Shown: positions 38,790-48,935, counted from the first letter of the stretch. The stretch is DNA of 64,000 nt from Trichodesmium sp002260545 (GCF_050016015.1 NZ_JBNHEQ010000181.1:1-64000); one strand, 5' to 3'. The notes: generated by a model from the sequence alone, not told the origin. Translations and numbers: made by a program.

Positions 38790-40061
38790 ATGTCAACAAA
38801 TACAAATGCCAAATTCATTCTTATTGTAGACGATAATCCCACAAATTTGTCTGTACTCTCAGAAGCGTTGCGTGGTGCAGGGTTTCGTTTTCGAGTAGCA
38901 ATAGATGGAGAAAGTGCTTTAACCCTAGTTGAGCGGAATCAACCTGAACTAATATTACTTGATTTACAAATGCCAGGAATAGACGGTTTTGAAACTTGTC
39001 GTCGTCTAAAAGAAAACCATGCTACTGCATCCATACCCATCATTTTTACAACTGCCCTTACTGATAGGGAAAGTAAAGCGAAAGGATTTGCCTTGGGTGC
39101 AGTTGATTATATTCCTAAACCGTTTGAGCAGGGTGAAGTGATAGCAAGAGTCAAGGTACACTTGCAACTAAAGCACCTGACAGAATCTCTTGAAGAACAG
39201 GTACGCGATCGCACAAATGACTTACAAAAAGCCCAAGTGCAACTGGTACAGCAAGAAAAACTCTCTAGTCTTGGTGAAATGATCTCTGGAATTGGCCATG
39301 AACTTAATAATCCGATTAACTTTATTGTCAATAATATTGAGCCACTAGAAGAGTATATAACTGGAGTCAGTAAGATTCTAGATTTGTATCAGCAGGAATA
39401 TCCTAGACCTTCACCCAAGTTAAAGGATGCTATTGAGGATTTGGACTTGGAATTTGTTCTAGAAGATATGACAAAGATTTTAGAATCCTTTAGATTAGGT
39501 ACTAAAATGATCGAGAACATATCGACCTCACTGCGGACATTTTCTCGTTCAGATAGTGAAACTAAATCTCTGGCAGATTTGCATGAATGTTTAGATAGCA
39601 CCCTAATGATTTTACAGCATCGTCTTAAAAATAAAGGCGATCATCCCCAAATCCAAGTTTTCAAAACTTATGGAACATTGCCCTCAGTGCTATGTTATCC
39701 AGGACAAATGAATCAGGTCTTTATGAATATTCTAGCAAATGCCATTGATGCTTTAAATGAAGCAATAGTTAAAGGAAAATTGCACGTTCGAGTTCCTCAA
39801 ATTAAAATTACAACTCAAATAACCTCTAAAAAACAAATAGTTATCCAAATCGCAGATAACGGAATTGGCATTCCCGAATCTATTCAAGAACGATTGTTTG
39901 AACCAATGTTTACAACTAAACCAGTTGGTAAAGGTACAGGGTTGGGGTTGGCGATCGCTAATCAAATTATTGTGGAAAAACATCATGGCACACTCAGTAT
40001 TAATTCTCAAGTTGGAGAATGTACAGTATTTGTGATTGAAATTCCAGTTGAGAATATTTAA
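38790..40061 (+). CDS. Response-regulator histidine kinase (REC-HisKA-HATPase)
   Basis: The 423-residue soluble protein begins with a receiver domain (about 8-125; acidic pair D14-D15, phospho-acceptor D58 in LLDLQMPG). A coiled coil (about 130-160), a dimerisation/His box SLGEMISGIGHELNNPINFI and an ATPase domain (about 280-423: N box, QIADNGIGIP, KGTGLGLAIANQI) follow. It belongs to a common cyanobacterial class in which the receiver sits in front of the kinase. The decayed gene at 46578 is a close paralogue. The hybrid kinase at 40236 follows on the same strand; they may act together. Confidence 0.92.
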   Translation: MSTNTNAKFILIVDDNPTNLSVLSEALRGAGFRFRVAIDGESALTLVERNQPELILLDLQMPGIDGFETCRRLKENHATASIPIIFTTALTDRESKAKGFALGAVDYIPKPFEQGEVIARVKVHLQLKHLTESLEEQVRDRTNDLQKAQVQLVQQEKLSSLGEMISGIGHELNNPINFIVNNIEPLEEYITGVSKILDLYQQEYPRPSPKLKDAIEDLDLEFVLEDMTKILESFRLGTKMIENISTSLRTFSRSDSETKSLADLHECLDSTLMILQHRLKNKGDHPQIQVFKTYGTLPSVLCYPGQMNQVFMNILANAIDALNEAIVKGKLHVRVPQIKITTQITSKKQIVIQIADNGIGIPESIQERLFEPMFTTKPVGKGTGLGLAIANQIIVEKHHGTLSINSQVGECTVFVIEIPVENI

Positions 40062-40137
40062 AAGCCGTTGCCTCAACTTTTGATTATTCTAGTGAAAAAT
40101 CAGGATAAATTATGATCGCTCACTCCCAACCCCAATT

Positions 40138-40217
40138 AATGAGTCCCCTATTTCTCCCTGCTCCCTGTTTCCTGCTCCCTACTCCCTACTCCCTACTCCC
40201 TACTCCCTATTCCCTCC
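40138..40217. repeat. CTCCCTA heptamer tract
   Basis: About nine imperfect copies (CTCCCTG, TTCCTGC, CTCCCTA, TTCCCTC) fill the gap between the two kinase genes and end 19 bp before the next start. Confidence 0.85.
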
Positions 40218-40235
40218 TATACAATTAATATACTT

Positions 40236-43010
40236 ATGGTTAATATCTCAAAATCACAATCTGAGTTAATATATACTCCTCCCAAAAAAAGGAAGTCATC
40301 CTTATTTTTCGTAATACTCATTCCCTTTTTTCTCCAGATTTCAGCAGCCGTTGGTTTGACAGGTTGGTTATCAATTCGTAATGGACAAAAAGCCGTCAAC
40401 GATCTGGCTGGTCAACTCAGATATACAACAGCTACGAAAATTGAGAAATACTTAGAAACATATCTAGCAACCCCTCATCTACTGAATCAAATTAATATTC
40501 AGGCAGTCAAACTACAACAATTTGATATTCTCGATCCAGAGAGTAGACAGCGCCAATTCTGGGAACAGCTCAACTTGTTTTCTGGGATTGGAAATATTGC
40601 CTTTGGTAGTGCCACTGGAGAATTTACAGCAGTCGAATACACCCCTGATAGATCGGGTCGGATGACGAATAAATCTGATGCTTCAACAGATAACAAAATA
40701 ACAGGATATCGATTAGATGAAAACGGTGATCGTACAGATATCATCAAAATTAGATCGAAGTACGATCCACGAAAACGTCCTTGGTATCAGAATACAATTC
40801 AACAGAATACTGCCTGTTGGAATCCAATTTTTAGCTTCCTTACTAATAACCAACTCCTAGTTTTACCAGCAAGCACTCCTGTCTATAATCAAGATGGCTA
40901 TCTTTTAGGGGTTTTAGCTAGTCGTCTCTATCTATCAGAGATTAATGAATTTCTCGCTACCTTAAAAATTGGTAAGACAGGCCATATTTTTATCATGGAG
41001 CGGGATGGTACTCTGGTTGCAACTTCTACCTCCGAACCAGTTACGATGCAAACTGAAACAGGTGCTAAACGGGTGAAGGCAGAAGTAGCAGAGAATGAAC
41101 TGATTCGTCTGACAGCAAAGACACTAGCAGAGCGTTATAATAATTTGGCAGCAATTGAGAAGACAAAACAACTCGACTTTAAACTAAATGGAGAGCGTCA
41201 GTTTGTCGAGGTTTTACCATACAGTGACGAAAAAGGGTTAAATTGGCTGGTTGTAATTGCTGTTCCAGAATCAGATTTTATGGAACAAATTAATGCTAAT
41301 ACTCGGATTACAATTCTCATGTGTCTAGGGGCGTTAACTCTGGCAACAGCGATCGGTATTTTAACAACTAGATGGGTGACTCAACCTATTATTCGCTTAA
41401 ACAAGGCCGCGAAAAATATCGCTACAGGAAAATGGGAGAGCGCTATCGATATTAATCGCCTAGATGAAGTAGGTGAACTAGCTGAGTCATTTGATTACAT
41501 GGGGAAGCAGTTACAAACAGCTTTTGAAAATTTAGAACAAAAGGTTGAAGAGCGGACAGCAGCTTTAGCAGAATCAAATCAACAACTAGAAAAAGCAAAA
41601 GAGCAGGCAGAAGTTGCCAACCAAGCTAAAAGCGAATTTCTCGCCAATATGAGCCATGAATTACGGACTCCCCTCAACGGCATACTTGGTTACGCTCAAA
41701 TTCTGCAACGTTCTCAAAACATGAGTGACAAGGAACACAATGGTATTGGTATCATTCAACAGTGTGGTTCTCACCTACTCAACTTAATTAATGATGTTCT
41801 CGATATCTCCAAAATTGAAGCTCGCAAGCTCGATCTCTTCCTCACCGAGTTTCATTTTCCTTCTTTCCTGCAAGGGGTTGCCGAAATTTGTCGTATCCGC
41901 GCTCAACAAAAAGATATAGATTTTTACTACACTCCTGATGAGAATTTACCCGTAGGTATTCGTGCTGATGAAAAACGACTACAGCAAGTATTAATAAATC
42001 TTCTGGGAAATGCGGTTAAGTTTACTGATGCTGGTAGTGTCACCTTCACTGTTACAGCACAAAAACTGGAACAAGACCCTACACAATATAGCCTGCGCTT
42101 TGAAGTCAAAGATACAGGAGTAGGTATGACTCCAGAGCAACAAGCAAAAATTTTCTTGCCATTTGAGCAAGTCGGCGATCAAAAAAAACAGTCAGAAGGT
42201 ACAGGTTTAGGATTAGCTATTAGCCAGAAAATAGTGAAATTAATGGATAGCCAACTAAAAGTTAGCAGTGAAGCAGGTAAGGGTAGTACCTTCTGGTTCG
42301 AGATAGAAGTAGCGGAAGCTAAAGAATGGGCAACAACTTCTATAAATTTTCACCAGGGAACTATCTTGGGTTATCAAGGTAAAAAACGTCGTGTGTTAGT
42401 AGTAGATGACCGTTGGGAAAATCGTTCAGTGGTTATAAATTTCCTAGAAATGCTAGGTTTTGAGATGAGTGAAGCGGAAAATGGAAAAGAAGCTTGGGAA
42501 AAAATGATGGCATCGCCACCAGATGTAGTTATTACCGATTTAATGATGCCAATAATGAATGGTTATGAATTACTTAAACGCATCCACAGTTCGGAAAGTT
42601 TGAAAGATGTAGTAGCGATCGCTTCTTCTGCTAGTGTATTTGAGAGAAACCAACAAGATGCTATTGATACAGGAGCAGATGTGTTTTTGCCAAAACCTAT
42701 ACAAACTGACCAACTACTACAAATCTTGCAACAACATCTGAACTTAGAGTGGGTTTATGAAGAAGAGGCAGAAGCAAATGAAGTGGCTGAGGTCGTGGAG
42801 ACCGATGGGGTTATTGCTCCTAGTCAAGAAGTATTGCAAGAATTACTTACTTTAGTTGAGGATGGTGATCTTCAAAGTGTGATAGAAACTGTGGAAGAGC
42901 TTCAGACATCACAAGCAATTTCTACCGCTTTTACTCTAGAGATTTTGCAACTAGCGAACAATTTCCAACTCCAACACTTGCAAACGTTCATTGAATACTA
43001 TCTTGATTGA
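40236..43010 (+). CDS. Hybrid sensor histidine kinase with dCACHE domain
   Basis: The 924-residue membrane kinase has helix 1 (about 22-46), an extracytoplasmic double-CACHE sensor (about 60-350, with RKRPWYQNTIQQ and FIMERDGTLVATS), helix 2 (about 354-377), HAMP (to about 430), a coiled coil, HisKA with FLANMSHELRTPLNGILGY, HATPase with DTGVGM and GTGLGLAISQ, and a receiver (about 720-835; VLVVDD, ITDLMMPIMNGYE). The last 75 residues form an extra helical tail. All catalytic residues are present. The ligand is unknown; CACHE domains commonly bind small organic molecules (family knowledge). The decayed kinase at 44784 has a very similar kinase core. Confidence 0.93.
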   Translation: MVNISKSQSELIYTPPKKRKSSLFFVILIPFFLQISAAVGLTGWLSIRNGQKAVNDLAGQLRYTTATKIEKYLETYLATPHLLNQINIQAVKLQQFDILDPESRQRQFWEQLNLFSGIGNIAFGSATGEFTAVEYTPDRSGRMTNKSDASTDNKITGYRLDENGDRTDIIKIRSKYDPRKRPWYQNTIQQNTACWNPIFSFLTNNQLLVLPASTPVYNQDGYLLGVLASRLYLSEINEFLATLKIGKTGHIFIMERDGTLVATSTSEPVTMQTETGAKRVKAEVAENELIRLTAKTLAERYNNLAAIEKTKQLDFKLNGERQFVEVLPYSDEKGLNWLVVIAVPESDFMEQINANTRITILMCLGALTLATAIGILTTRWVTQPIIRLNKAAKNIATGKWESAIDINRLDEVGELAESFDYMGKQLQTAFENLEQKVEERTAALAESNQQLEKAKEQAEVANQAKSEFLANMSHELRTPLNGILGYAQILQRSQNMSDKEHNGIGIIQQCGSHLLNLINDVLDISKIEARKLDLFLTEFHFPSFLQGVAEICRIRAQQKDIDFYYTPDENLPVGIRADEKRLQQVLINLLGNAVKFTDAGSVTFTVTAQKLEQDPTQYSLRFEVKDTGVGMTPEQQAKIFLPFEQVGDQKKQSEGTGLGLAISQKIVKLMDSQLKVSSEAGKGSTFWFEIEVAEAKEWATTSINFHQGTILGYQGKKRRVLVVDDRWENRSVVINFLEMLGFEMSEAENGKEAWEKMMASPPDVVITDLMMPIMNGYELLKRIHSSESLKDVVAIASSASVFERNQQDAIDTGADVFLPKPIQTDQLLQILQQHLNLEWVYEEEAEANEVAEVVETDGVIAPSQEVLQELLTLVEDGDLQSVIETVEELQTSQAISTAFTLEILQLANNFQLQHLQTFIEYYLD

Positions 43011-43373
43011 AAAGCGGTCAGCAGCAATCAGCAGTCAGCAGTAAACGTGCGAGGAGAGTGGAGCATTCCGGAACGGAAAGGGAATTTAAACCCCGACTCA
43101 ACGTCAAAAAAGTTCTAATGCTGACCGCTGAAGTGCTGACTGCTTTTTAATCAGGACTTACGCATAAGATAGGAAAAACTAGGATCTGAGATTGCTTCCC
43201 TGTCGGTCGCAATGACAAAAATACATTGTAGTGCGTAAGTCCTAATTAAGTCTGGATAATTACTATAGCCTGCGTCCGCAGCGACTGGAACGGAGTGGAA
43301 GGAAGCAATCCCAAGCTTTTGAGATTACAGCGCTTTTCAGATTGATAAACCACATCGTCACAACCAAAACCTT

Positions 43374-43401
43374 GTAGGGACGTTCCATGGAACGTCCCTA
43401 C
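43374..43401. repeat. 28-bp perfect palindrome with changed centre
   Basis: Arms GTAGGGACGTTCCA / TGGAACGTCCCTAC. Versus the main family the central G/C pair is swapped on both arms, so pairing is kept. Confidence 0.88.
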
Positions 43402-43429
43402 AGTGGTCTACTCAAATGAAAAGTGCTGT

Positions 43430-43585
43430 ATATAAAATCCGGATAATTACTATAGCCTGCGTCCGCAGCGACTGGAACGGAGTGGAAGGTTTGCGGAGAA
43501 TTCCGGAACGGATAGCAATCTCAGGGGTGCGCGGAGATTGCTTCCGCTTCGTCGCTGCGGACGACTATTCAACCGGATTCTATAT
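43430..43585. mobile_element. 156-bp MITE-like element
   Basis: Ends ATATAAAATCCGG (43430-43442) and CCGGATTCTATAT (43573-43585) are 13-bp inverted repeats with one mismatch. The interior matches the element at 63752-63882 (GATAATT(A/G)CTATAG, CGACTGGAACGGAGTGGAAG, GAGATTGCTTCCGCTTCGTC). Confidence 0.7.
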
Positions 43586-43729
43586 TACTTCCCTTTGGTT
43601 GCAATGACAGCTATTCAAAGTGACATTTTATTACCCTGGGCTACTTAAACAAAGAATCGCAATATGATAAATTAAAAGCATCAAGCTTGAAAAGACTCAG
43701 TTTCCAAAATTATCAAAGAGGTTGTATTG

Positions 43730-44787
43730 ATGAAGTTTATTTTGTGGCCAAACCATCGCTTTCTCAGATATTCATTGGTATTTAGCTTACTGTTATGTAT
43801 CAGTACGATCGCTATTAGTTGCAGTTCAACTTCTTCTAACGAATCTTCTGAAAGTGAACAAATTTCCTCCTCTAATCCTTCTATAAGCAATACTTTAACG
43901 GTAGCGCTGCTTCCTTGGCAAAGTCCTGAAAAGCAAGAAGAAAAATTACAACCTTTAGCTGAATATCTAGAAACTATTCTCAAACGTCCGGTTAATTTCC
44001 AAATTACGAAAAATTATGCAGAAGCAGTTGATTTGATTGTTAAAGAAGAGGTAGATATGGCATATTTAGCAGCTCTTACCTATATCAAAGCCAACGAAGG
44101 CAACCCTAATATTATAGCAGGGGACAGGGAACAGGGAACAGGGAACAGTGGGAAAAGTGTTTCCGTGGTCTTTGATTCATCATCAGTCTATGTCCTAATC
44201 GCCCTGGCTGTTGCTATAAACCGTTAGTTATACCTATAGATAGAGTGAGTGGCAGACCTTGGTATACTAGCGTTATAGTTGCAAATACTACCAAAAATAT
44301 TAAAACTCTGCAAGATTTAAAAGGTAAACGCTTTGCTTTTGTTAGTCCATCTTCCACTTCTGGGTTCCTTATACCGATGAATGGCTTGGAAACTGCGGGT
44401 ATCGATCCCACAAGAGATTTTGCTAAAATTCGTTATTCTGGCAGTCACGATAAAGCCACACAAAATTTAGCAGATGATGTGGTAGATGCAGTCACTAACG
44501 ATAAGGCATCTTTCCTGCGGAGTCAAAAATCGGGAAAACTAGATGCTAATTATCAAGTTATCTGGGAGTCAAACCCCATACCTTCCCCCCCCATAGTTAT
44601 CAATACCAAGAAGTTCGCACCAGAAGTTATTAAGCAACTCTAAGAAGCTTTGATAGATGCTCCCGTAGGTGTTGTAGATGTAAGTGGCACTGAATCTGCT
44701 GGTTATACCTTGGGTAAAGATGCAGACTTTGAAGAAATACGACAAATCTACACCCGTCTGAAGTCTACAACAGTACCCGAAAAATGA
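43730..44787 (+). pseudogene. PhnD-like periplasmic binding protein, interrupted
   Basis: The N-terminus is a lipoprotein signal (LLLCISTIAISCSSTSSNES); the body is a phosphate/phosphonate-type binding domain: TVALLPWQSPEKQEEKLQPL, EAVDLIVKEEVDMAYLAALT, then RPWYTSVIVANTTKNIKTLQ, LKGKRFAFVSPSSTSGFLIP. Two lesions are seen. About 100 bp starting with GACAGGGAACAGGGAACAGG is inserted after GNPNII (near 44118) and breaks the frame before PLVIPIDRVSG. A TAA at 44641-44643 interrupts IKQL*EALIDAPVGVVDVSG. The final TGA overlaps the kinase ATG (ATGA), so the pair was translationally coupled. Confidence 0.8.
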
Positions 44788-46282
44788 AGATTCTGACTAA
44801 ATTTATTGCTTCAACAGCAATTTCTGTGGGATTAGTAGCTGCTTTACTCGGAGGTAGTACACTCTTGATTAGACAGATAGAAAAATCTATAGAGCAAACC
44901 CGCGATCGTACTAATCAAGCAGTTCGTAAAAGTCAAGAGCTTAAGCTTTCTCTAGAAAAGCAAACTTCCACGCTGAAAGACTATCTTTTGCTTGATCGGA
45001 GTGTTGTTTATATGAACACCGATCAGCAAGAGATGTCAAATTTTTTGACCAGTTTGGAAGAGATCAAAGAGTTAACACCAGAATCTAAAAAAAACGGAAG
45101 TAGTAGGCCGTCGTCATGAATTTCTTGTCCGCTTAGTTAATAGAATTGTACAAGATCAAGATTATTCTACTTTTCGGATCAAGCAAGATGTCAAAGCTAT
45201 TAACTCATTCGAGGATGATATTCTACTATTTCTCAATTTATTGGTGGAGGAAGTACGGCAACAAGATGCTGTTACCCAAAAAGCTGCGATGCAATTTAAG
45301 CGCAATGCAACTATTGTCACCTACTGCTTAATTGGGGTAGTGTTGTTGATTTTTATTGGTCAGTTTTCCCTAACACTGTTACCGGTAATTCGCTCGATTC
45401 AAACCCTGCAAATTGGTGCAGCAAAATTAGGAATGGGGGATTTATGTTATCGTTTCCAAATTCAGACTGGTGATGAAATTGAGAAATTAGCTCAAGAATT
45501 TAATCAAATGGGGGTTAAGTTAGCTGAATCTTACTTACAGTTCATTGGAACAGAAGTGACAAGCTGCTGATGCTGCTAATCAGGCTAAAAGTGAATTTTT
45601 AGCTAATATGAGCCATGAACTCCGCACCCCCCTTAACGGGATTCTGGGTTATGCTGAAATTCTCAATCGTTCCCAAACCTGGGGAGAAAAGGAAAAAAAA
45701 GGAATTAAGATTATTCATCAGTGTGGTTCTCATTTGCTCACCCTGATTAATGACATCCTGGATATCTCCAAAATTGAAGCTCGCAAACTAGAATTGCAAC
45801 TGCAACCAATTCATTTACCATCTTTTCTCCAAGGAATAGGGGAAATTATTCGCATTCGGACGGAAAAAAAAGGCGTTGATTTTGTTTATCTACCAGATCC
45901 TAATTTACCAGAAGGTATTTTTACCGATCCGAAAAGATTGCGTCAGGTACTAATTAATTTATTAGGAAATGCTGCTAAATTTACTGAAAAAGGTAAAGTG
46001 ATATTGAAGGTAGAGGTAATTGATTCTATGGCAGCACAAAAACAAACTGAATACCCAACATCTGAAGATAACGTCAGACTCCGCTTCCAGATTAATGATA
46101 CAGGAATTGGCATGAGTCCAGATTCTTTAGAAAAAATTTTCCAACCTTTTGAACAAGTTGGTGAGGGGAAACGACACGCTGAAGGAACTGGACTAGGACT
46201 TACTATTACTCATAATATTGTTAGTCTTATGGGAAGTGAGATTGAAGTTACAAGTGAATTAGGAGTAGGTAGTAGGGAGTAG
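44784..46282 (+). pseudogene. Sensor histidine kinase, frameshifted and truncated
   Basis: Pieces in order: membrane helix (KFIASTAISVGLVAALLGGS), a four-helix-type sensor region, a +1 shift in a run of 8 A at 45088-45095, helix 2 (TYCLIGVVLLIFIGQFSLTL), HAMP to about 45540, a second shift with loss of the coiled coil near 45555, then HisKA (FLANMSHELRTPLNGILGY) and HATPase (NDTGIGMSPDS, EGTGLGLTITHN). The ATPase domain ends at ELGVGSRE, where a GTAGGGA heptamer tract takes over and supplies TAG. A receiver or output domain may be lost. Probably sensed the ligand of the adjacent binding protein (inference). Confidence 0.8.
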
Positions 46283-46290
46283 GGGAGTAG

Positions 46291-46392
46291 GTAGGGACGT
46301 TGCACAGGCAAAAATGCGTTTTCCGTTCCGGAATGCTGCGCAAACATGTCGCGCAGCGTTAGCGGAGCTTTGCGTTAGCAAAACGTCCGTAC
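46291..46392. mobile_element. Palindrome-ended element, about 102 bp
   Basis: Ends GTAGGGACGTT and AACGTCCGTAC (one mismatch) are the arms of the palindrome family, here separated by about 80 bp that include TTCCGTTCCGGAATGC and GCGTTAGCGGAGCTTTGCGT. It follows the heptamer tract that truncates the kinase. Confidence 0.5.
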
Positions 46393-46577
46393 GGGAGTAA
46401 TTTTTTTGCTCAACTATGCGTCCAAAATCCTAACTTTTTGATTTTTCACCGAACCGTGCATAAAGAGCTGAAAATTAGGTGTCTCTGTGCAGGATAACCT
46501 CAATATTTGTAGCAAAAATTTATCAAACTGGTATTATAAATCGCGTAATAATAATATTAAAAAAAAAGAGCTAAATT

Positions 46578-47162
46578 ATGGACAATTCTGATTTAATTTT
46601 AGTGGTAGATGATACTCCTGCTAACTTAGCAGTTCTTTCAGAAGCTTTAAGTGATGCTGACTTTGAAGTAGCGATCGCCACTGATAGTGAATTGGCTATT
46701 AGTCAAGCAGAATTAAGTGTACCTAGTTTGATTCTGCTTGATGTAATGATGCCTGGTATTGATGGTTTTGAAACTTGTCGTCGTCTCAAAGCTTCTAAGA
46801 TAACTCAAAATATACCCATAATTTTTATGACTGCTCTTAGCGATACCACTGATAAAGTTAAGGGACTTAGTTTAGGAGCAGTTGATTATGTAACTAAACC
46901 ATTTCAGGAAGCAGAATTAATTGCCCGCGTGAAAACACAATTAAAATTATACCACCTCACGGAAAAGTTAGAATATCAAGTAACCGAACGTACAGCAGAA
47001 CTAAAACAAGCTTTACAGCAGGTGCAGCAGTCCCAAGTTCAGCTAGTGCAATCAGAAAAAATGGCAGCTCTAGGACAGTTAGTTGCAGGAGTTGCCCATG
47101 AAATTAATAACCCTGTTAACTTTATTTATGCTAACCTCAATCACATGATAGACTTCTTGTAA
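46578..47162 (+). pseudogene. Response-regulator kinase, 3'-truncated
   Basis: The 194-residue frame has an intact receiver (1-122; D11-D12, acceptor D55 in LLDVMMPG, T and K positions present), the coiled coil and the His box ALGQLVAGVAHEINNPVNFI, then stops after NHMIDFL. The ATPase domain is missing, replaced by AT-rich repeat. It parallels the complete gene at 38790. The protein could still be made as a phospho-acceptor, so gene status is open. Confidence 0.75.
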
Positions 47163-47379
47163 AATTTTTAATTAAATTAATTAAAGAAATAAAATTAACA
47201 ATTTTGACCGAATAATTAATAATTATTAATTAAATAATTCAGCTTTATTAGCCTCCTCTTTCAAGGTCAAAAAAAGTGCTAAGATATTTCCTTATATTCA
47301 ATTCCCTTAAGGTTTTAATTATAGGTAATTATTAATTATCAGTTAGTTCATAAACATCAAAAAACAACACCTAAGCCTT

Positions 47380-47742
47380 ACTCACTGAGTGACTTCCTTC
47401 CATTTTTGGATTATCTCTGGAGATGTACTAAGCTATGAACCTTAGTTACGTTGCTCCCTTTTTACCAATTAAGGAAATATCAGTTTTCTATCTAGGTGTT
47501 GCTTTTGAGTATTTAACGAGACAGATTTTCTTGGATTTAACAGAGTTTTAACCTCCTGAGTTGCTAAAATTATTTCCTCTATTTTACTAAATTTGAAATG
47601 GAGTTAAACTCAACCATAAACTTGATAATTTTTACTCCCAATACTATTCAAACTTGAGAAAATATTAGCTACTGACAAAGGAGTTCCTGTTCTTTGAATC
47701 AGACAGATAACTAGACTTAGCAGTGTTGTTTTTTCCTCCTTA
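47380..47742 (-). repeat. Diverged repeat of about 180 bp, two units head to tail
   Basis: Unit 1 is 47380-47559, unit 2 is 47561-47742. On the minus strand each starts with an AGGAGG core (CTCAGGAGGTTAAAACTCTG; AAGGAGGAAAAAACAACACT), then AATCC or its variant, ATCTGTCT, (C/T)T(A/G)ATATTT(C/T)CT and GGGAG. Units are similar in order of motifs more than in exact sequence. Confidence 0.55.
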
Positions 47743-48160
47743 TTTGTATATTAACGGCTTAACCGAAAATCAAGGTTGATAACAACCTGTTGGTTTCTCA
47801 AGAAATACTTGTGCCTTTGGCTTTAGCACCCTTCTTGAAGTTTTACCTTCTTGCTAAGAAGATGAGGTTATGAATATTTGAAGCTTTACTGCTTCAATTA
47901 CTAATCTAACATTTTTCCTAATTATTACAAGGAAACTTTACTAAACTTTACTTTTTAATTATTGACATGAAAAATTTGATTATTTTCAATTTAATGTCAC
48001 AATAATATTGTTGTTGTTAAGCAGTCTTTTTCATAGAACAACACCCATCTAGACTAACTACATTACTTCCTCTTTTCCTCTTCAGGTCTTGGAATTACAC
48101 AGTGTTAAATTTACTGTAGTATTCCTGATATTATTAGTAGGAAGTATTCGCTTTTTAAAT

Positions 48161-48398
48161 GGGTGTTATTCTGGTTTCGTATTGAGACAGACTTAAAATG
48201 GAACAGCTTTGTTTACCTCCTTAGCTGAGTGATTTCCTCTATATGATTAAAGGTGAAATAGAGTTAGACTCTTTCAAAAATTTGAGTTCATTGCTCCCCT
48301 AAAACAACTTGAGGAAATATCAACCAATGTTGGTTGCTGTTGGTGTCTGAACAGACAGATGATCAATGGATTAAACAGTTTTTTTGTTACCTCCTTAG
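48161..48398 (-). repeat. Same diverged repeat, one partial and one full unit
   Basis: Minus-strand cores CTAAGGAGGTAAACAAAGCT (48205-48224) and CTAAGGAGGTAACAAAAAAA (48379-48398) are followed by CTGTT, then TCTGTCT. The full unit is 48225-48398 (174 bp), including TTGATATTTCCTCAAGTTG and GGGGAGCAATGAACTC. AACACCCAT (48041) and ATGGGTGTT (48159) flank the partial unit, as AACACCTA (47366) and TAGGTGTT (47492) do in the first array. Confidence 0.55.
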
Positions 48399-48935
48399 TT
48401 ATCATTTCAACTCTTGTGCATCTGTCAAAGAAGTTTATTTACTTCTTCTATATTTTTAATTTAGCACTATTCATCAAGTATGCAAGTTAATGTAATTAAA
48501 CTTCACTTAATAAGTATTCAACACTTTTGATATTGTAAATCTAGATTAAATTTTAGTTGCATTTACCATATAAGAAAAACTTGAATGAAACTCTTATTAG
48601 GAGATAATTTAGTATTTAGGAAAATATAAGAACAACAATGTTAAGAATTGAAAAAAATATCAATTAAACAACCGTTATATGTTAAATGGCGATCGCAATA
48701 TTCTTAATAACTGTCAATGTTCATTTACTATTTACTAGATATAGCCGTAAACTTGAATTTAGACTTTTGGCTTTTGGACTTTTGACTTTTGGCTTATAAT
48801 TTTGAACTTGAAAAATTTAAGACACAATTGTGGGATTCTAATAATATATAAACTACTAATTACTAATCAACCAATTATCTAAAATCTAAAAAAAGTTAAT
48901 ATAACAAGACCCCAATTAACTGGCCCATAAAGAGA

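Larger units (their letters stand above)
43011..43729. repeat. Spacer packed with dispersed elements
   Basis: Holds a partial GATAATTACTATAGCCTGCG element (43254-43320), a perfect palindrome (43374-43401) and a 156-bp MITE-like element (43430-43585). CAGCAGTCAGCAGTAA-type short repeats lie near 43020. No gene. Confidence 0.65.
47163..48935. other. Gene-free region, 1.77 kb, with unexplained repeats
   Basis: Starts with a spacer-family copy (47165-47340), then contains the 175-bp repeats listed separately, AT-rich sequence (47750-48030 and 48410-48760), and a CTTTTGG/ACTTTTG heptamer tract (48763-48798) before pcyA. No supported reading frame over 60 codons. Confidence 0.6.

Noticed and set aside
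10645..44643. TAA reassigned to an amino acid
   Set aside because: Most intact genes in the window end in TAA at the expected protein length, so a changed code is not credible; nonsense mutation or read error is simpler.
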